A stretch of DNA of 63,724 nucleotides from Clostridium gallinarum (GTDB taxonomy: Bacteria > Bacillota > Clostridia > Clostridiales > Clostridiaceae), in contig NZ_JACSQZ010000015.1 of NCBI RefSeq assembly GCF_014836325.1, forward strand, positions 1 through 63,724. The letters are read 5' to 3'. Positions 8,414 to 16,769 of the stretch are shown piece by piece. How positions within the stretch are numbered: position 1 is the stretch's first letter; each line of letters begins with the position of its first letter. Below the pieces are notes generated by a model. It was not told where the DNA came from. It saw nothing but the letters and a program-made list of their open reading frames with translations, and searched no databases. Both the position numbers and the translations under genes were made by a program.

Positions 8414-9727
8414 CTATAAATCTAGAAGTGTATCTTCAGCCACACCATCAGTATTTCCAAGATTAACACCTAAAAGTTTAGCAAGGGTAGGGCCATGGTT
8501 AATAAGACTTCCACCATCTATTTTAACTCCCTTTTTAATTCCTTTTCCGCAAGCTATAAAGAAGGTAGTATAATTAGCTTTTTTAGGATGATAACCATGA
8601 GTTGCCTTAGTTCTGTGAGAAACTTTTCCAATCTCATCTTCTTTAATTTTTTCAACTATATCTCCAATAGCTTCATCAACAAAATAGTAGTTTAAATTAG
8701 CTTCCACCATAAAAGTACAATTAGGATCAGCACCAAAATCTTCAGCTTCCTTTGAATTTAAAATAAACTCAATAGGTGAATTAGGATTATCTATAAGTTT
8801 TTCTAATATATCATGAACCTTATTATAAGTTTCAGTATCATTTTTATCCTTTAAATAAATATAAGAAGAACCATCACAGGTTTTGGCAACTGCCTTATAG
8901 GATTTAATAATTCCATTATCATTTACTTTAAGTAATCCATTTTCTCTAAATAAAGAGTTAAGTCTAATTAAATATTCACCATCTAAAGCACTATGATCGC
9001 CTAAAGCTACTATAGTACTATCTTCAAATATGCTATTTTCTTTTAAAGTTTTAATTATTTCTCCTAATCTTTCATTATGTCTTAATAGAGCATCATTTGC
9101 TTCTTTGCTATCATAGCCATGATTATGTCTATTAGTATCCACATCAGTGTAATGAATAAGTAATAAATTAGGTTTATATTTAGAAATAGTGTATTTTACA
9201 GATTCATGTACAAAGTTATCTAAAGCAGGTTGAGATAAGCCATTTCTTAAATGACCAAATCTTTTATTTAAATCTAATTGATATTTTACGCTTCCAGATA
9301 GTGCAGACATAACTATTTGATTTTGCCAAGGTTTTGGAGCAAAAATTTCAGTTAAATTGTAATTAATTTTACTACGGCCAGTAACTGGCCATAATAAGGC
9401 TGCTGTGGTTAATCCCTTTTCAGATGCTAAATCATATAATGTATTAGTTTTTATATACTTTCTATACCAATACCAATTAGGGTTTACATCAGAAAATTTA
9501 TTCAAAGTATTGTTTATTATTCCATGATTTTTAGGATACATTCCTGTCATGATTGTAGCATGAGCTGGATATGTTAAAGTTGGATAGACACTTTCTACAT
9601 TTGTAAGTAAACTTCCATTATCTATTAAGTATTTAAAGTTATCTAATTCTTTGAGTTTTTCAATATCATGTGATGAAACAGCATCAAATGATATGATAAT
9701 CAAATATTTTGGTTTCATTAATATCAC
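8414..9727 (-). CDS. Type I phosphodiesterase / nucleotide pyrophosphatase-like hydrolase
   Basis: This 437-residue protein belongs to the alkaline phosphatase superfamily, NPP branch. Visible metal and nucleophile positions are SFDAV near the N-terminus, the nucleophile threonine in TLTYPAHATIMTG, HYTDVDTNRHNHG, ALGDHS and THGYHP. No signal peptide is visible, so it is probably cytoplasmic. The family cleaves phosphodiester or pyrophosphate bonds in nucleotides or phosphonates; some members are phosphoglycerol or phosphopentose-type enzymes. The substrate is not predictable. The start may be GTG at 9727 or ATG at 9718; neither has a strong ribosome binding site. Confidence 0.85.
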   Translation of the reverse strand: MILMKPKYLIIISFDAVSSHDIEKLKELDNFKYLIDNGSLLTNVESVYPTLTYPAHATIMTGMYPKNHGIINNTLNKFSDVNPNWYWYRKYIKTNTLYDLASEKGLTTAALLWPVTGRSKINYNLTEIFAPKPWQNQIVMSALSGSVKYQLDLNKRFGHLRNGLSQPALDNFVHESVKYTISKYKPNLLLIHYTDVDTNRHNHGYDSKEANDALLRHNERLGEIIKTLKENSIFEDSTIVALGDHSALDGEYLIRLNSLFRENGLLKVNDNGIIKSYKAVAKTCDGSSYIYLKDKNDTETYNKVHDILEKLIDNPNSPIEFILNSKEAEDFGADPNCTFMVEANLNYYFVDEAIGDIVEKIKEDEIGKVSHRTKATHGYHPKKANYTTFFIACGKGIKKGVKIDGGSLINHGPTLAKLLGVNLGNTDGVAEDTLLDL

Positions 9728-9827
9728 ATCTTTCTTTAAACATAGTTATATTTTAATTATACATAAGAATGCCATAATTTAGAATATAATGCAAGGTTAT
9801 AAGACTGTTAAAAATTTTTTTAAATAA

Positions 9828-9908
9828 TAAAATAAGAGATAAACACTATATTCCTTGCTTAGTATAATAAAAAAGGTGATGCAAGTATTTATGTTGCATC
9901 ACCTTTTT
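9828..9908. terminator. Inverted fragment of the type 1 repeat followed by a bidirectional terminator
   Basis: Positions 9832-9858 read, on the minus strand, as AGCAAGGAATATAGTGTTTATCTCTT, split here as AGCAAGGAATATAG plus TGTTTATCTCTT. This is the 3' half of a type 1 hairpin, the only minus-oriented trace seen. A strong hairpin, AAAAAGGTGATGCAA/TTGCATCACCTTTTT (9870-9884 with 9894-9908), follows and has T-runs on both strands. Confidence 0.75.
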
Positions 9909-9945
9909 ATACATTTTATTAGTGATAATTTACAATTAAACTTTG

Positions 9946-10017
9946 AAGTATTAAAATATCATAGCAAGGTGACTTGGAGCGCATGCGACGGAACCTGGAT
10001 ATGATATTTTAATACTT
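9946..10017 (+). repeat. Hairpin repeat, copy R3 (type 2 outer stem)
   Basis: 18-bp perfect outer stem AAGTATTAAAATATCATA (9946-9963) with 10000-10017, inner stem AGGT/ACCT and core GACTTGGAGC-gcat-GCGACGGA. The outer arm ends exactly where the stop codon of the minus-strand Cache-GGDEF-EAL gene begins (10018). R3 has AAGTATT where the other type 2 copies have AAGTGTT, and the partner arm has changed to match. Confidence 0.88.
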
Positions 10018-12324
10018 TTAGTTTTTATAAATAAACTTTTCATCAAATTCATCTGAACTTATAGGTTTACTGTAGAAGTAACCTTGTCCATAATTACAAC
10101 CAATTTCCTTTAAGAAGAGCTCATCTTCTTTACTTTCAACACCCTCCATAACTGTAGATAATGATAAATCTTTAGATAAATTAACTAAGTTCATAATAGT
10201 AGATTTATACTTATCATTATCAGAATTTTTTTGAAGGAACACTCTATCAAATTTAACTTCATCAATATTTAGACTAGAAAGTATATTTAATGAAGAATAT
10301 CCACTACCAAAATCATCAAGAGATATTACAAAACCTAATTCTTTTAATTTGGATAATGTTTTATTTAAATCATCTATATTATCTGTTGCCAAGCTTTCAG
10401 TAAATTCTAAAACAATCATTTTCTTTGGTATATTATACTTATTTACAAAAGTAGATAAAGTATCTATATAGTCTGCTTGATAAAATAATAGTTTAGTTTG
10501 ATTAACTGAAATAGGAATAGGTTTTTTTCCGTTATCAATCCATGAACGAATTTTTTGGAAGGCTTTTTCTAACATATATATATCTAATTTAGTACAAAAT
10601 CCATTCTTCTCAAAAACAGGTATAAATTCATCTGGATATATAACACTTCCATCATCTTTAATCCATCTAACTAAAGCTTCTGCACTAGTAATTATATTGG
10701 TTTTAAAATCCATTTTAGGCTGTAAAAATAATTTAAACTCTTCATTTTCTAAAGCTGATAGCATATCCATTTCTATAGATTTATATAATAATTTAGCTTT
10801 ATGCATATTCTCATCATATAGAACTATAGAACTTTCATATTCTTCTTCAATATGTTTTTGTGTAAATTCAGCTCTATAAATAAGAGTATTAAAAACTTCT
10901 AAAGCATTAGAATCATTAATAAAAGTTTCATCATGTATAGCAATTCCAGAATATAAACTTAAAGGATAATTCATATTAATTTTATTATTTATATATTCAA
11001 TTATATCATTAACAATTTTTGAAACACGATTTAATAGCTCATCTTTATTTGTTGCATGAAGTAATAAATAAAATTGATCAGCATTATAACGACAATAAAC
11101 TTCATCTGAATGAATAGATTTATTTAATACTTCTGAGATATAAATTAATAATAAATCTGCATTTTCAGTACCTAATATTGTATTTATAAATTGAAAATGT
11201 CTTATATTTAAAGTAACAAAACTATATTGCTTATCATTTAAAGACAACAATTCAACAGCAGAAGAAGAAAATTTTTCGAAATTATATGCTCCAGTTAATT
11301 TATCACTATAAGCAAGAAGCATTAATTCTTTATTATTATTCTTAATATATAATAATATAGAAGCTAATAATATAAGAATAGTAATAACTATTAAAGCAGT
11401 AAATAAATTTATAGAATCAAGGAGCTTAGATACAGGCTTATCAAATACCGCTAATTTATCTAAGTAAATTAAATACCAATTATTAAATTTTAAAGGAATA
11501 AAAAACAAATCATAATCTTTATTTTTATAGGACAAACTAGATTGAAAATATGCATTATTTTCAATATTGTTTTTTATGTTTAATTGTTCATTATCAGAAA
11601 CATGATTAGAATCATAAATAGTACTTAATTTTGTATCTAATAAACTCTCCTTTGACCAACTAATAAATTCTCCATTAGAGTTAATCCAATCGATATTTAA
11701 CTTTTTATTAAATATTGTAGGAGAATCCAGGATATTAAAAAATACATCTAAAAATCTAGAGGCACTAAGAACTCCAACAATTTCATTAGAAGAATTAAAT
11801 ATTGGTACTGAATAAGAAATAAAATAATCATTAAATTCATAATCAAAATAAACTTCAGATATTGTAGGAACTTTATTTGTATAACAATCTTGAATTAGAT
11901 TTTTAAGTTCAATTCTTAAATCAGCAATATTTTTATTATAATGATCATTATTAGATGAGATAACACTCATATAATCATTAGATAATAAATAATAGCTAAT
12001 CCTAACAAAATCTCCATTATTGGAATAATCCTTAAGAGAATTTACAAAATTATCAATATTTATAGAATCGTTATTATTTAAAAAGTATGATAATGATATT
12101 AATTTTTCAATATCAGAATTTAGTTGATTATCTATATTTAATTTATATTCATTCATTAAAGAATGAATATTATCAACATGAAATTGTTTGTTTATTTTTC
12201 TTAAAAGGTTTATAGATACAGAAGAAAAAATAAATAATGACATAATTATAATTAATATAAATAGAGTCATTTTAAAAAGTCGTTTTTTAACGTTTATTTC
12301 TTTTTTATTTAAGTTATTAATCAT
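10018..12324 (-). CDS. Cache sensor - degenerate GGDEF - EAL phosphodiesterase
   Basis: A 768-residue membrane c-di-GMP protein. It has a transmembrane helix (about 16-38), an extracytoplasmic Cache-like domain (about 45-295), a second helix (about 307-330), a GGDEF domain and an EAL domain. The GGDEF signature is replaced by RYNADQF, so cyclase activity is not expected; such domains often bind GTP as regulators. The EAL domain keeps SAEALVRW, SVNQ, LEFTE, SLDDFGSGYSSL, VKFDR, MEGVE and GQGYFYSKP, so it should be active. ATG at 12324 is chosen because GGAG lies 8 nt upstream; the frame stays open 18 codons further without a ribosome binding site. Together with the two genes at 0.3-4.1 kb, this makes three c-di-GMP proteins in 12 kb. 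Confidence 0.92.
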   Translation of the reverse strand: MINNLNKKEINVKKRLFKMTLFILIIIMSLFIFSSVSINLLRKINKQFHVDNIHSLMNEYKLNIDNQLNSDIEKLISLSYFLNNNDSINIDNFVNSLKDYSNNGDFVRISYYLLSNDYMSVISSNNDHYNKNIADLRIELKNLIQDCYTNKVPTISEVYFDYEFNDYFISYSVPIFNSSNEIVGVLSASRFLDVFFNILDSPTIFNKKLNIDWINSNGEFISWSKESLLDTKLSTIYDSNHVSDNEQLNIKNNIENNAYFQSSLSYKNKDYDLFFIPLKFNNWYLIYLDKLAVFDKPVSKLLDSINLFTALIVITILILLASILLYIKNNNKELMLLAYSDKLTGAYNFEKFSSSAVELLSLNDKQYSFVTLNIRHFQFINTILGTENADLLLIYISEVLNKSIHSDEVYCRYNADQFYLLLHATNKDELLNRVSKIVNDIIEYINNKINMNYPLSLYSGIAIHDETFINDSNALEVFNTLIYRAEFTQKHIEEEYESSIVLYDENMHKAKLLYKSIEMDMLSALENEEFKLFLQPKMDFKTNIITSAEALVRWIKDDGSVIYPDEFIPVFEKNGFCTKLDIYMLEKAFQKIRSWIDNGKKPIPISVNQTKLLFYQADYIDTLSTFVNKYNIPKKMIVLEFTESLATDNIDDLNKTLSKLKELGFVISLDDFGSGYSSLNILSSLNIDEVKFDRVFLQKNSDNDKYKSTIMNLVNLSKDLSLSTVMEGVESKEDELFLKEIGCNYGQGYFYSKPISSDEFDEKFIYKN

Positions 12325-12476
12325 AAAATATCTCCATAAAATAAATATAATACAACGGTTTATATTATAGTATATCAAGTATAATTTGAGAAGTATTAAA
12401 GGGTAAAAAAAGTGTAAAATAGAGTATATATTTGGAGATGTTAAAATATTTTAAAATTAAAATATTTTAAAATTAA

Positions 12477-12499
12477 AGGAGTTGTTAAAAACAACTCCT
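12477..12499 (-). terminator. Terminator of the small-protein operon
   Basis: The stem AGGAGTTGTT/AACAACTCCT (12477-12486 with 12490-12499) lies 24 nt past the stop of the small minus-strand gene. The minus-strand continuation (TTTAATTTTAAAATATTTTA) is T-rich. Confidence 0.7.
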
Positions 12500-12522
12500 A
12501 AATATAGATATAAAAATATAAG

Positions 12523-12690
12523 TTAATATAATTGATTTGTTTTACTATTTCTAATAGATGAGTTTTTGTTTAAATCACCATTATAAGCTGAAGTGGGGCT
12601 ATTACTTGAATTTAATGGGATTGCAATGTTTTTATTTTTCATAGGAATAGTTCCATCTGTCCTATGTTTTTTATTATTAGATTTAGCCAT
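12523..12690 (-). CDS. Small hydrophilic protein, 55 aa, second of a tandem pair
   Basis: The frame starts MAKSNNKKHRTDGTIPMKNK and ends in TNQLY. It is Asn/Lys/Ser-rich, without a membrane segment or cysteine. A strong AGGAGGG lies 8 nt upstream of the ATG. The context AGGAGGGATTTATATGG is identical to that of the gene before it, and both proteins begin MAK(S/I)(N/T)NKK, so the two arose by duplication or share a start cassette. The gene is followed by a terminator. I do not recognise the family. The ribosome binding site, the operon position and the terminator support a real gene. Confidence 0.75.
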   Translation of the reverse strand: MAKSNNKKHRTDGTIPMKNKNIAIPLNSSNSPTSAYNGDLNKNSSIRNSKTNQLY

Positions 12691-12710
12691 ATAAATCCCT
12701 CCTATAAAAT

Positions 12711-12926
12711 TTAAATATCATCATCTAGGTCAAGTTCAGGTTGTTCAGTGTAATCAAATTCCATATAGGAAATATTGTTTACGACTATATCATCCTCGAC
12801 AGTATTAGGTAACATACTTGATGGTCCTTCAGTTTTTCCATGACTTATCAAAGAATGAGCTTCAGGAGCATAACCTGTTCTTTCATCAGGTAAATAAACA
12901 TTTTTCTTGTTTGTAATTTTAGCCAT
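12711..12926 (-). CDS. Small acidic protein, 71 aa, first of a tandem pair
   Basis: The protein begins MAKITNKKNVYLPDERTGYA and ends in an acidic tail (LDLDDDI). It has no transmembrane segment. It shares the exact ribosome binding site and start context with the 55-aa gene 20 nt downstream, and the N-terminal MAK..NKK. It is divergent from manA, with about 180 nt between the two starts. The family is not recognised. A spore or stress role would be speculation. Confidence 0.75.
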   Translation of the reverse strand: MAKITNKKNVYLPDERTGYAPEAHSLISHGKTEGPSSMLPNTVEDDIVVNNISYMEFDYTEQPELDLDDDI

Positions 12927-13109
12927 ATAAATCCCTCCTTATAAAGTTATTATTTGAGGGAAACAAAATTTAATTCCTAGTATTATCTTCTAATAATTTT
13001 AAGAAATTGAATTTACAAAAAAATAAATATTGGTAAAATGAATAAAAGGATATATAATTATAATATAAGTATATATTTTTGCATGAGGGTTTATGTGAGG
13101 AGGAATATT

Positions 13110-14048
13110 ATGTATCCAATTAGATTTGAAAATTTATATTATGAAAAAATATGGGGTGGAAGAGATTTTGAAGCCTTTAGAGATAATATGCCAGAAGGAA
13201 AAATTGGTGAAACTTGGGATATAGCTTGTCATAAAAATGGGACAGGTATAGTTGCAAATGGGGATTTTAAAGGAATTAATTTTAATGATTTAATAAAGAG
13301 ATTTGGACATAATTTAGTTGGAGAAAAAGTAAGTTTGGAAAAATTTCCACTACTTATTAAGTTAATAAATTCAAAGGAAAAATTATCAGTCCAAGTTCAT
13401 CCAGGGGATAAATATGCAGCAAAGTATGAAGGGGATTATGGAAAAACAGAAGCTTGGTATGTTATTGATGCAAAACCAGGAGCTTCTTTAATAGTAGGAA
13501 CTAAAAATTGTACTAAGAAAGAATTTGAAGAATCAATTAAGAATAATACTGTTGAAAATTTGTTAAATAAGATAGAAGTAAAAAAAGGTGATTGTTTCTT
13601 AATTAATAGTGGTTTAGTACATGCTATTTGTGAAGGGGTAATAATTGCAGAAATACAGCAAAATAGTGATGTAACATATAGAGTTTATGATTATGGAAGA
13701 CCAAGAGAAATTCATATAAAGAAAGCATTAGATGTTATAAATTTTGATTTACAATGTGAGAATTTAAGTCAAAAGAAAGAAAAACAATATGAAGGATATT
13801 CTAATAGTATCCTTTGTAAAAATGAGTATTTTGGTATAGAAAAAATATCTATAACAAAAGAATATAATGATTTAAGTAATATTGAGAAGTTTGATATGTA
13901 TACCTGTGTTGAGGGACAAGGAACTATTGAAGGGGATAATTTTAAAGAAGTTATTAAGAGGGGAGATAGTTTCTTAATACCTGCAACTTTGGGAGAATAT
14001 ACTATAAAGGGACACTTAAAAGTTTTAAAGAGCTATCCAACCGTTTAA
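13110..14048 (+). CDS. manA: Mannose-6-phosphate isomerase, class I
   Basis: Converts mannose 6-phosphate to fructose 6-phosphate in the cytoplasm. The cupin metal site is visible: SVQVHPGD (Gln and His), KTEAWYVI (Glu) and GLVHAICEG (His), with the catalytic Arg region YRVYDYGR. At 312 residues it matches the short Firmicutes type. ATG 13110 is preferred because GAGGAGG lies directly upstream at the right distance; the 24 extra N-terminal codons of the longer frame have no ribosome binding site and look non-coding. Its place at the head of a beta-mannoside locus fits a role in channelling mannose units into glycolysis. Confidence 0.93.
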   Translation: MYPIRFENLYYEKIWGGRDFEAFRDNMPEGKIGETWDIACHKNGTGIVANGDFKGINFNDLIKRFGHNLVGEKVSLEKFPLLIKLINSKEKLSVQVHPGDKYAAKYEGDYGKTEAWYVIDAKPGASLIVGTKNCTKKEFEESIKNNTVENLLNKIEVKKGDCFLINSGLVHAICEGVIIAEIQQNSDVTYRVYDYGRPREIHIKKALDVINFDLQCENLSQKKEKQYEGYSNSILCKNEYFGIEKISITKEYNDLSNIEKFDMYTCVEGQGTIEGDNFKEVIKRGDSFLIPATLGEYTIKGHLKVLKSYPTV

Positions 14049-14049
14049 A

Positions 14050-14075
14050 TGAATATAATGTTTATCTCTTATTTT
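14050..14075 (+). repeat. 3' half of a type 1 hairpin repeat
   Basis: GAATATAATGTTTATCTCTT followed by ATTTTA is the exact 3' arm and flank of type 1 copies. It starts 3 nt after the manA stop codon. The 5' half is missing. Confidence 0.75.
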
Positions 14076-14100
14076 ACATTATGTAAGGAGCTTTTATTGT

Positions 14101-14135
14101 AGATATATATATTATATATTATAATATATATATCT
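14101..14135 (+). promoter_or_regulatory. Perfect 16-bp inverted repeat upstream of gntR
   Basis: AGATATATATATTATA and TATAATATATATATCT are separated by 3 nt. The repeat lies 25 nt upstream of the GntR start and contains TATAAT-like -10 sequence. It is a candidate autoregulatory operator, though extreme AT content makes chance palindromes easier. Confidence 0.45.
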
Positions 14136-14160
14136 AATTAAAAATGAAAGGATAATATAC

Positions 14161-14871
14161 ATGACTAAATATGAAGAAATAGCTGCTTGTATAAAACAAA
14201 AGATAGCAGATGGAGAATATAAAGGAAATGATCAGTTACCTTTTGAAAAAGATCTATGTGAAATGTTTTCGGCTAGTAAAATGACTGTTAAAAAAGCGTT
14301 AGACTCTTTAGTATCAGAAGGATTAATAGTAAAGAGAAGAGGTTCAGGAACCTTTGTAAAGGATATTTCAAAAAATCAAATAGAGGATTTAGTTATAAAA
14401 AATCAATTTGCAGGATTAACACATACAATGGCAGGCCATAACATAAAAAGTAAGCTATTAGATTTTAAAATTATAAATGCAGATAAATTAATTGCAGAAA
14501 ATCTTAAAATAAATAAAGATGATTTTGTTTGTTTTATACATAGAGTAAGATATGTAGATGAGAAAGCAACAGTAATTGAGAAAACATATATGCCTTTATA
14601 CCTATTTCCAACAATAAAAAAATCTGATGCAGAAGGATCTATATATAGTTATATTGAAGAAGATTTAAAATATAAAATTCAAAGTTCTCATTCTACGGTA
14701 AGAGCAAGAAAACCTGAAAGTTTAGATATGGAATATTTAGGACTTCAAAGTGATGAACCAGTATTAGAAGTTGAAAGAATAGGTTATTTAGATAATGGAA
14801 AAGTATATGAATATTCTTTTTCAAGACATAGATATGATAGTCATGAATTTAAAGCTATAATTATTAGATAA
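14161..14871 (+). CDS. GntR family transcriptional regulator with UTRA domain (HutC type)
   Basis: A 236-residue repressor-type regulator. The winged helix (about 1-70) contains QLPFEKDLCEMF and the wing VKRRGSGTFVKDI; the UTRA effector domain follows (about 85-232) and usually binds a sugar or phosphosugar. A close paralogue of equal length lies at 24297, so the two bracket the transport and hydrolase genes. Candidate HutC-type sites (GTATAGAC, fitting GTnTAnAC) sit on the -35 boxes of the GH1 gene and of the ABC importer. Regulation of the beta-mannoside locus is inferred. Confidence 0.9.
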   Translation: MTKYEEIAACIKQKIADGEYKGNDQLPFEKDLCEMFSASKMTVKKALDSLVSEGLIVKRRGSGTFVKDISKNQIEDLVIKNQFAGLTHTMAGHNIKSKLLDFKIINADKLIAENLKINKDDFVCFIHRVRYVDEKATVIEKTYMPLYLFPTIKKSDAEGSIYSYIEEDLKYKIQSSHSTVRARKPESLDMEYLGLQSDEPVLEVERIGYLDNGKVYEYSFSRHRYDSHEFKAIIIR

Positions 14872-14942
14872 TTATAGCTTTTTTTATTTTTGGGAAATTA
14901 TAAAAGGATTACTATATTTAAAATTAATATATATTAATATGG

Positions 14943-14979
14943 TAAAAGTATAGACATATTTAATAGTGGTAGGTATAAT
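14943..14979 (+). promoter_or_regulatory. Promoter of the GH1 gene with candidate GntR operator
   Basis: TAGACA (14951-14956), 17 nt, TATAAT (14974-14979). The -35 box is embedded in AAAAGTATAGACAT, whose GTATAGAC (14948-14955) fits the HutC-subfamily consensus GTnTAnAC. The same 13-nt string precedes the ABC importer at about 20165. Confidence 0.7.
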
Positions 14980-15010
14980 TTAGGTATAAGGAATAGAGGA
15001 GGAAAAACAA

Positions 15011-16411
15011 ATGAGCATAAATAATATTTTTCCAAAGAATTTTTGGTGGGGAGCAGCAACATCAGGACCACAAAGTGAAGGGGATTTTAATAAAAAAAAT
15101 AAAAGCGTTTTTGACTACTGGTATGAAGTAGAGCCAGAAGCTTTTTTTGATAATGTAGGACCTAAAGTTGCATCAAATTTCTATAATTCTTATAAAGAAG
15201 ATATAGCTATGATTAGTGAAATAGGATTAAATAGTTTAAGAACATCTATACAATGGACAAGATTAATAAAGGATTTTGAAACAGCAGAAGTTGATGAAGA
15301 TGGTGTCAAATTTTATAATAATGTTATAGATGAAATTATAAAAAAAGGGATGATACCAATAATAAATTTACATCATTTCGATTTACCAGTAGAGCTATAT
15401 GAAAAATACGGTGGTTGGGAATCTAAGCATGTTGTAGATTTATTTGTTAAGTTTGCTAAAGTAGCCTTTGATTTATATTCAGATAGAGTTAAGTATTGGA
15501 CAACCTTTAATGAACCAATAGTAGTAGTAGAAGGTCAATATTTATATGAGTTCCATTATCCTAAAGTAGTAGATGGAAAGAAAGCTATGCAAGTGTTATA
15601 CAATTTAAACTTAGCTTCAGCTAAAGCTATTAAAGCTTTTAGAGATGGTGGGTATAATAAGGATGATGGTAAAATAGGAATAATATTAAATTTAACTCCT
15701 GCATATCCAAGAGACAAAAATAATGAAGAGGATTTAAAGGCATCTAAAATAGCAGATGATTTCTTTAATAATTCATTCTTAGATCCTTCTGTAAAAGGAG
15801 AATTTCCAAAGAATCTTGTAAAGCTTTTAGAGGAAGAAAAAGTAATATGGGAATCTACAGAAGAGGAGTTAGAAATAATTAAAAATAATACCATAGACTT
15901 TTTAGGTGTTAATTATTATCAACCAAGAAGAGTAAAAGCAAAAGAATATGAATTTGACTATTCAAGAGGTTGGATGCCAGATAAATATTTTGATAATTAT
16001 GAAATGCCAGGAAGAAGAATGAATCCATACAGAGGATGGGAAATATATCCTGAAGCTATTTATGATATAGCTATTAATGTAAGGGATAACTACAACAATA
16101 TACCATGGTATATATCAGAAAATGGTATGGGAGTAGAAGGAGAAGAAAAATATATAAATTCTGAAGGATATATAGAAGATGATTATAGAATAGAATTTAT
16201 AAAGGAACATTTGGTTAATTTACACAAAGCAATAGAAGAAGGTGCAAACTGTTTTGGATATCATATGTGGACACCTATTGATTGCTGGTCTTGGAGTAAT
16301 GCTTATAAAAATAGATATGGATTTATAGCAGTAGATTTAAATACACAAAAGAAAACTATTAAAAAATCAGGTAAATGGATAAAAGAAGTTTCTAAAAATA
16401 ATGGTTTTTAA
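15011..16411 (+). CDS. Glycoside hydrolase family 1 beta-glycosidase
   Basis: A cytoplasmic 466-residue GH1 enzyme. The acid/base glutamate is in TFNEPIVV and the nucleophile in YISENGMG. The aglycone/phosphate region reads IDCWSWSNAYKNRYGFIAVD. The Glu of ordinary beta-glucosidases (NFEW) is replaced by Ser, as in 6-phospho-beta-glycosidases, but the usual phosphate-binding Lys two residues before the Tyr is Asn. Whether it prefers phosphorylated or free beta-glucosides or mannosides is therefore open. A phospho-substrate would fit the BglK-like ROK kinase at 26455. AGAGGAGG precedes the ATG. Confidence 0.9.
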   Translation: MSINNIFPKNFWWGAATSGPQSEGDFNKKNKSVFDYWYEVEPEAFFDNVGPKVASNFYNSYKEDIAMISEIGLNSLRTSIQWTRLIKDFETAEVDEDGVKFYNNVIDEIIKKGMIPIINLHHFDLPVELYEKYGGWESKHVVDLFVKFAKVAFDLYSDRVKYWTTFNEPIVVVEGQYLYEFHYPKVVDGKKAMQVLYNLNLASAKAIKAFRDGGYNKDDGKIGIILNLTPAYPRDKNNEEDLKASKIADDFFNNSFLDPSVKGEFPKNLVKLLEEEKVIWESTEEELEIIKNNTIDFLGVNYYQPRRVKAKEYEFDYSRGWMPDKYFDNYEMPGRRMNPYRGWEIYPEAIYDIAINVRDNYNNIPWYISENGMGVEGEEKYINSEGYIEDDYRIEFIKEHLVNLHKAIEEGANCFGYHMWTPIDCWSWSNAYKNRYGFIAVDLNTQKKTIKKSGKWIKEVSKNNGF

Positions 16412-16446
16412 TTTGATATATGATTATAAAAGTATTTATTAATAAG

Positions 16447-16486
16447 GCTGTTACGCTAAAAAGTTAGTGTAACAGTTCTTTTTTTA
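16447..16486 (+). terminator. Rho-independent terminator after the GH1 gene
   Basis: CTGTTACGCTAA/TTAGTGTAACAG stem with one mismatch, followed by TTCTTTTTTT. Confidence 0.85.
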
Positions 16487-16528
16487 GAAAAGTTAGAATT
16501 TTCAAAATGAAATATATATTTATATTGA

Positions 16529-16570
16529 TAAAAGTATATATCTTATATATAATAAGGATATACACTTTTA
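16529..16570 (+). promoter_or_regulatory. Inverted repeat of the AAAAGTATA motif upstream of the esterase genes
   Basis: TAAAAGTATATA (16529-16540) and TATACACTTTTA (16559-16570) form an inverted repeat with one mismatch. The half-site AAAAGTATA also occurs at the GH1 and ABC promoters, so this may be a third site for the locus regulators. The low-complexity sequence weakens the case. Confidence 0.4.
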
Positions 16571-16579
16571 TTATTCGTT

Positions 16580-16752
16580 AGGAAATTATATCTATGGACA
16601 AGTTATGGATAATTTTATTAGAGTAGTAAAATTTGTAGTGTAAGAATTAGAGATTTTATAATTTCCTTCCTTCAGTTTGCAAAGAGATAAACATTGTATG
16701 ACGGCAACTTGGAGCGCATGCGACGGAGCAAGGAATATAATGTTTATCTCTT
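16580..16752 (+). repeat. Two-hairpin repeat, copy R5 (type 1), reference copy
   Basis: Hairpin 1: GGAAATTATA (16581-16590) with TATAATTTCC (16657-16666), and an internal AATTTTATTA/TAGTAAAATT hairpin. Linker CTTCCTTCAGTTTGCA. Hairpin 2: 16682-16699 with 16735-16752, core AACTTGGAGC-gcat-GCGACGGA. It ends 18 nt before the esterase ATG, directly upstream of the ribosome binding site GGAGGGG, so the module would form part of that 5' leader. Confidence 0.88.
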
Positions 16753-16769
16753 ATTTTATGGAGGGGAAT

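Noticed and set aside
8328..8573. Open frame of 81 codons on the + strand over repeat R2
   Set aside because: It runs through the hairpin repeat and antisense to the phosphodiesterase gene, without a ribosome binding site.
10018..12324. Bifunctional cyclase-phosphodiesterase
   Set aside because: The GGDEF motif is RYNADQF, so cyclase activity is unlikely and only the EAL activity is claimed.
14101..14135. Firm operator assignment for the perfect AT palindrome
   Set aside because: Composition is almost entirely A and T, so it is listed only as a weak candidate.
16580..16752. Repeat family as a group II intron domain V or a known self-cleaving ribozyme
   Set aside because: The AGC/GCG apical part gave a brief resemblance to domain V, but the bulge and tetraloop are wrong and no intron open frame exists. 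No hammerhead, twister or HDV core is present.
16677..16769. Extra 31 N-terminal residues of the CE17-like esterase frame
   Set aside because: They are the translation of repeat R5; a correct ribosome binding site precedes ATG 16770.
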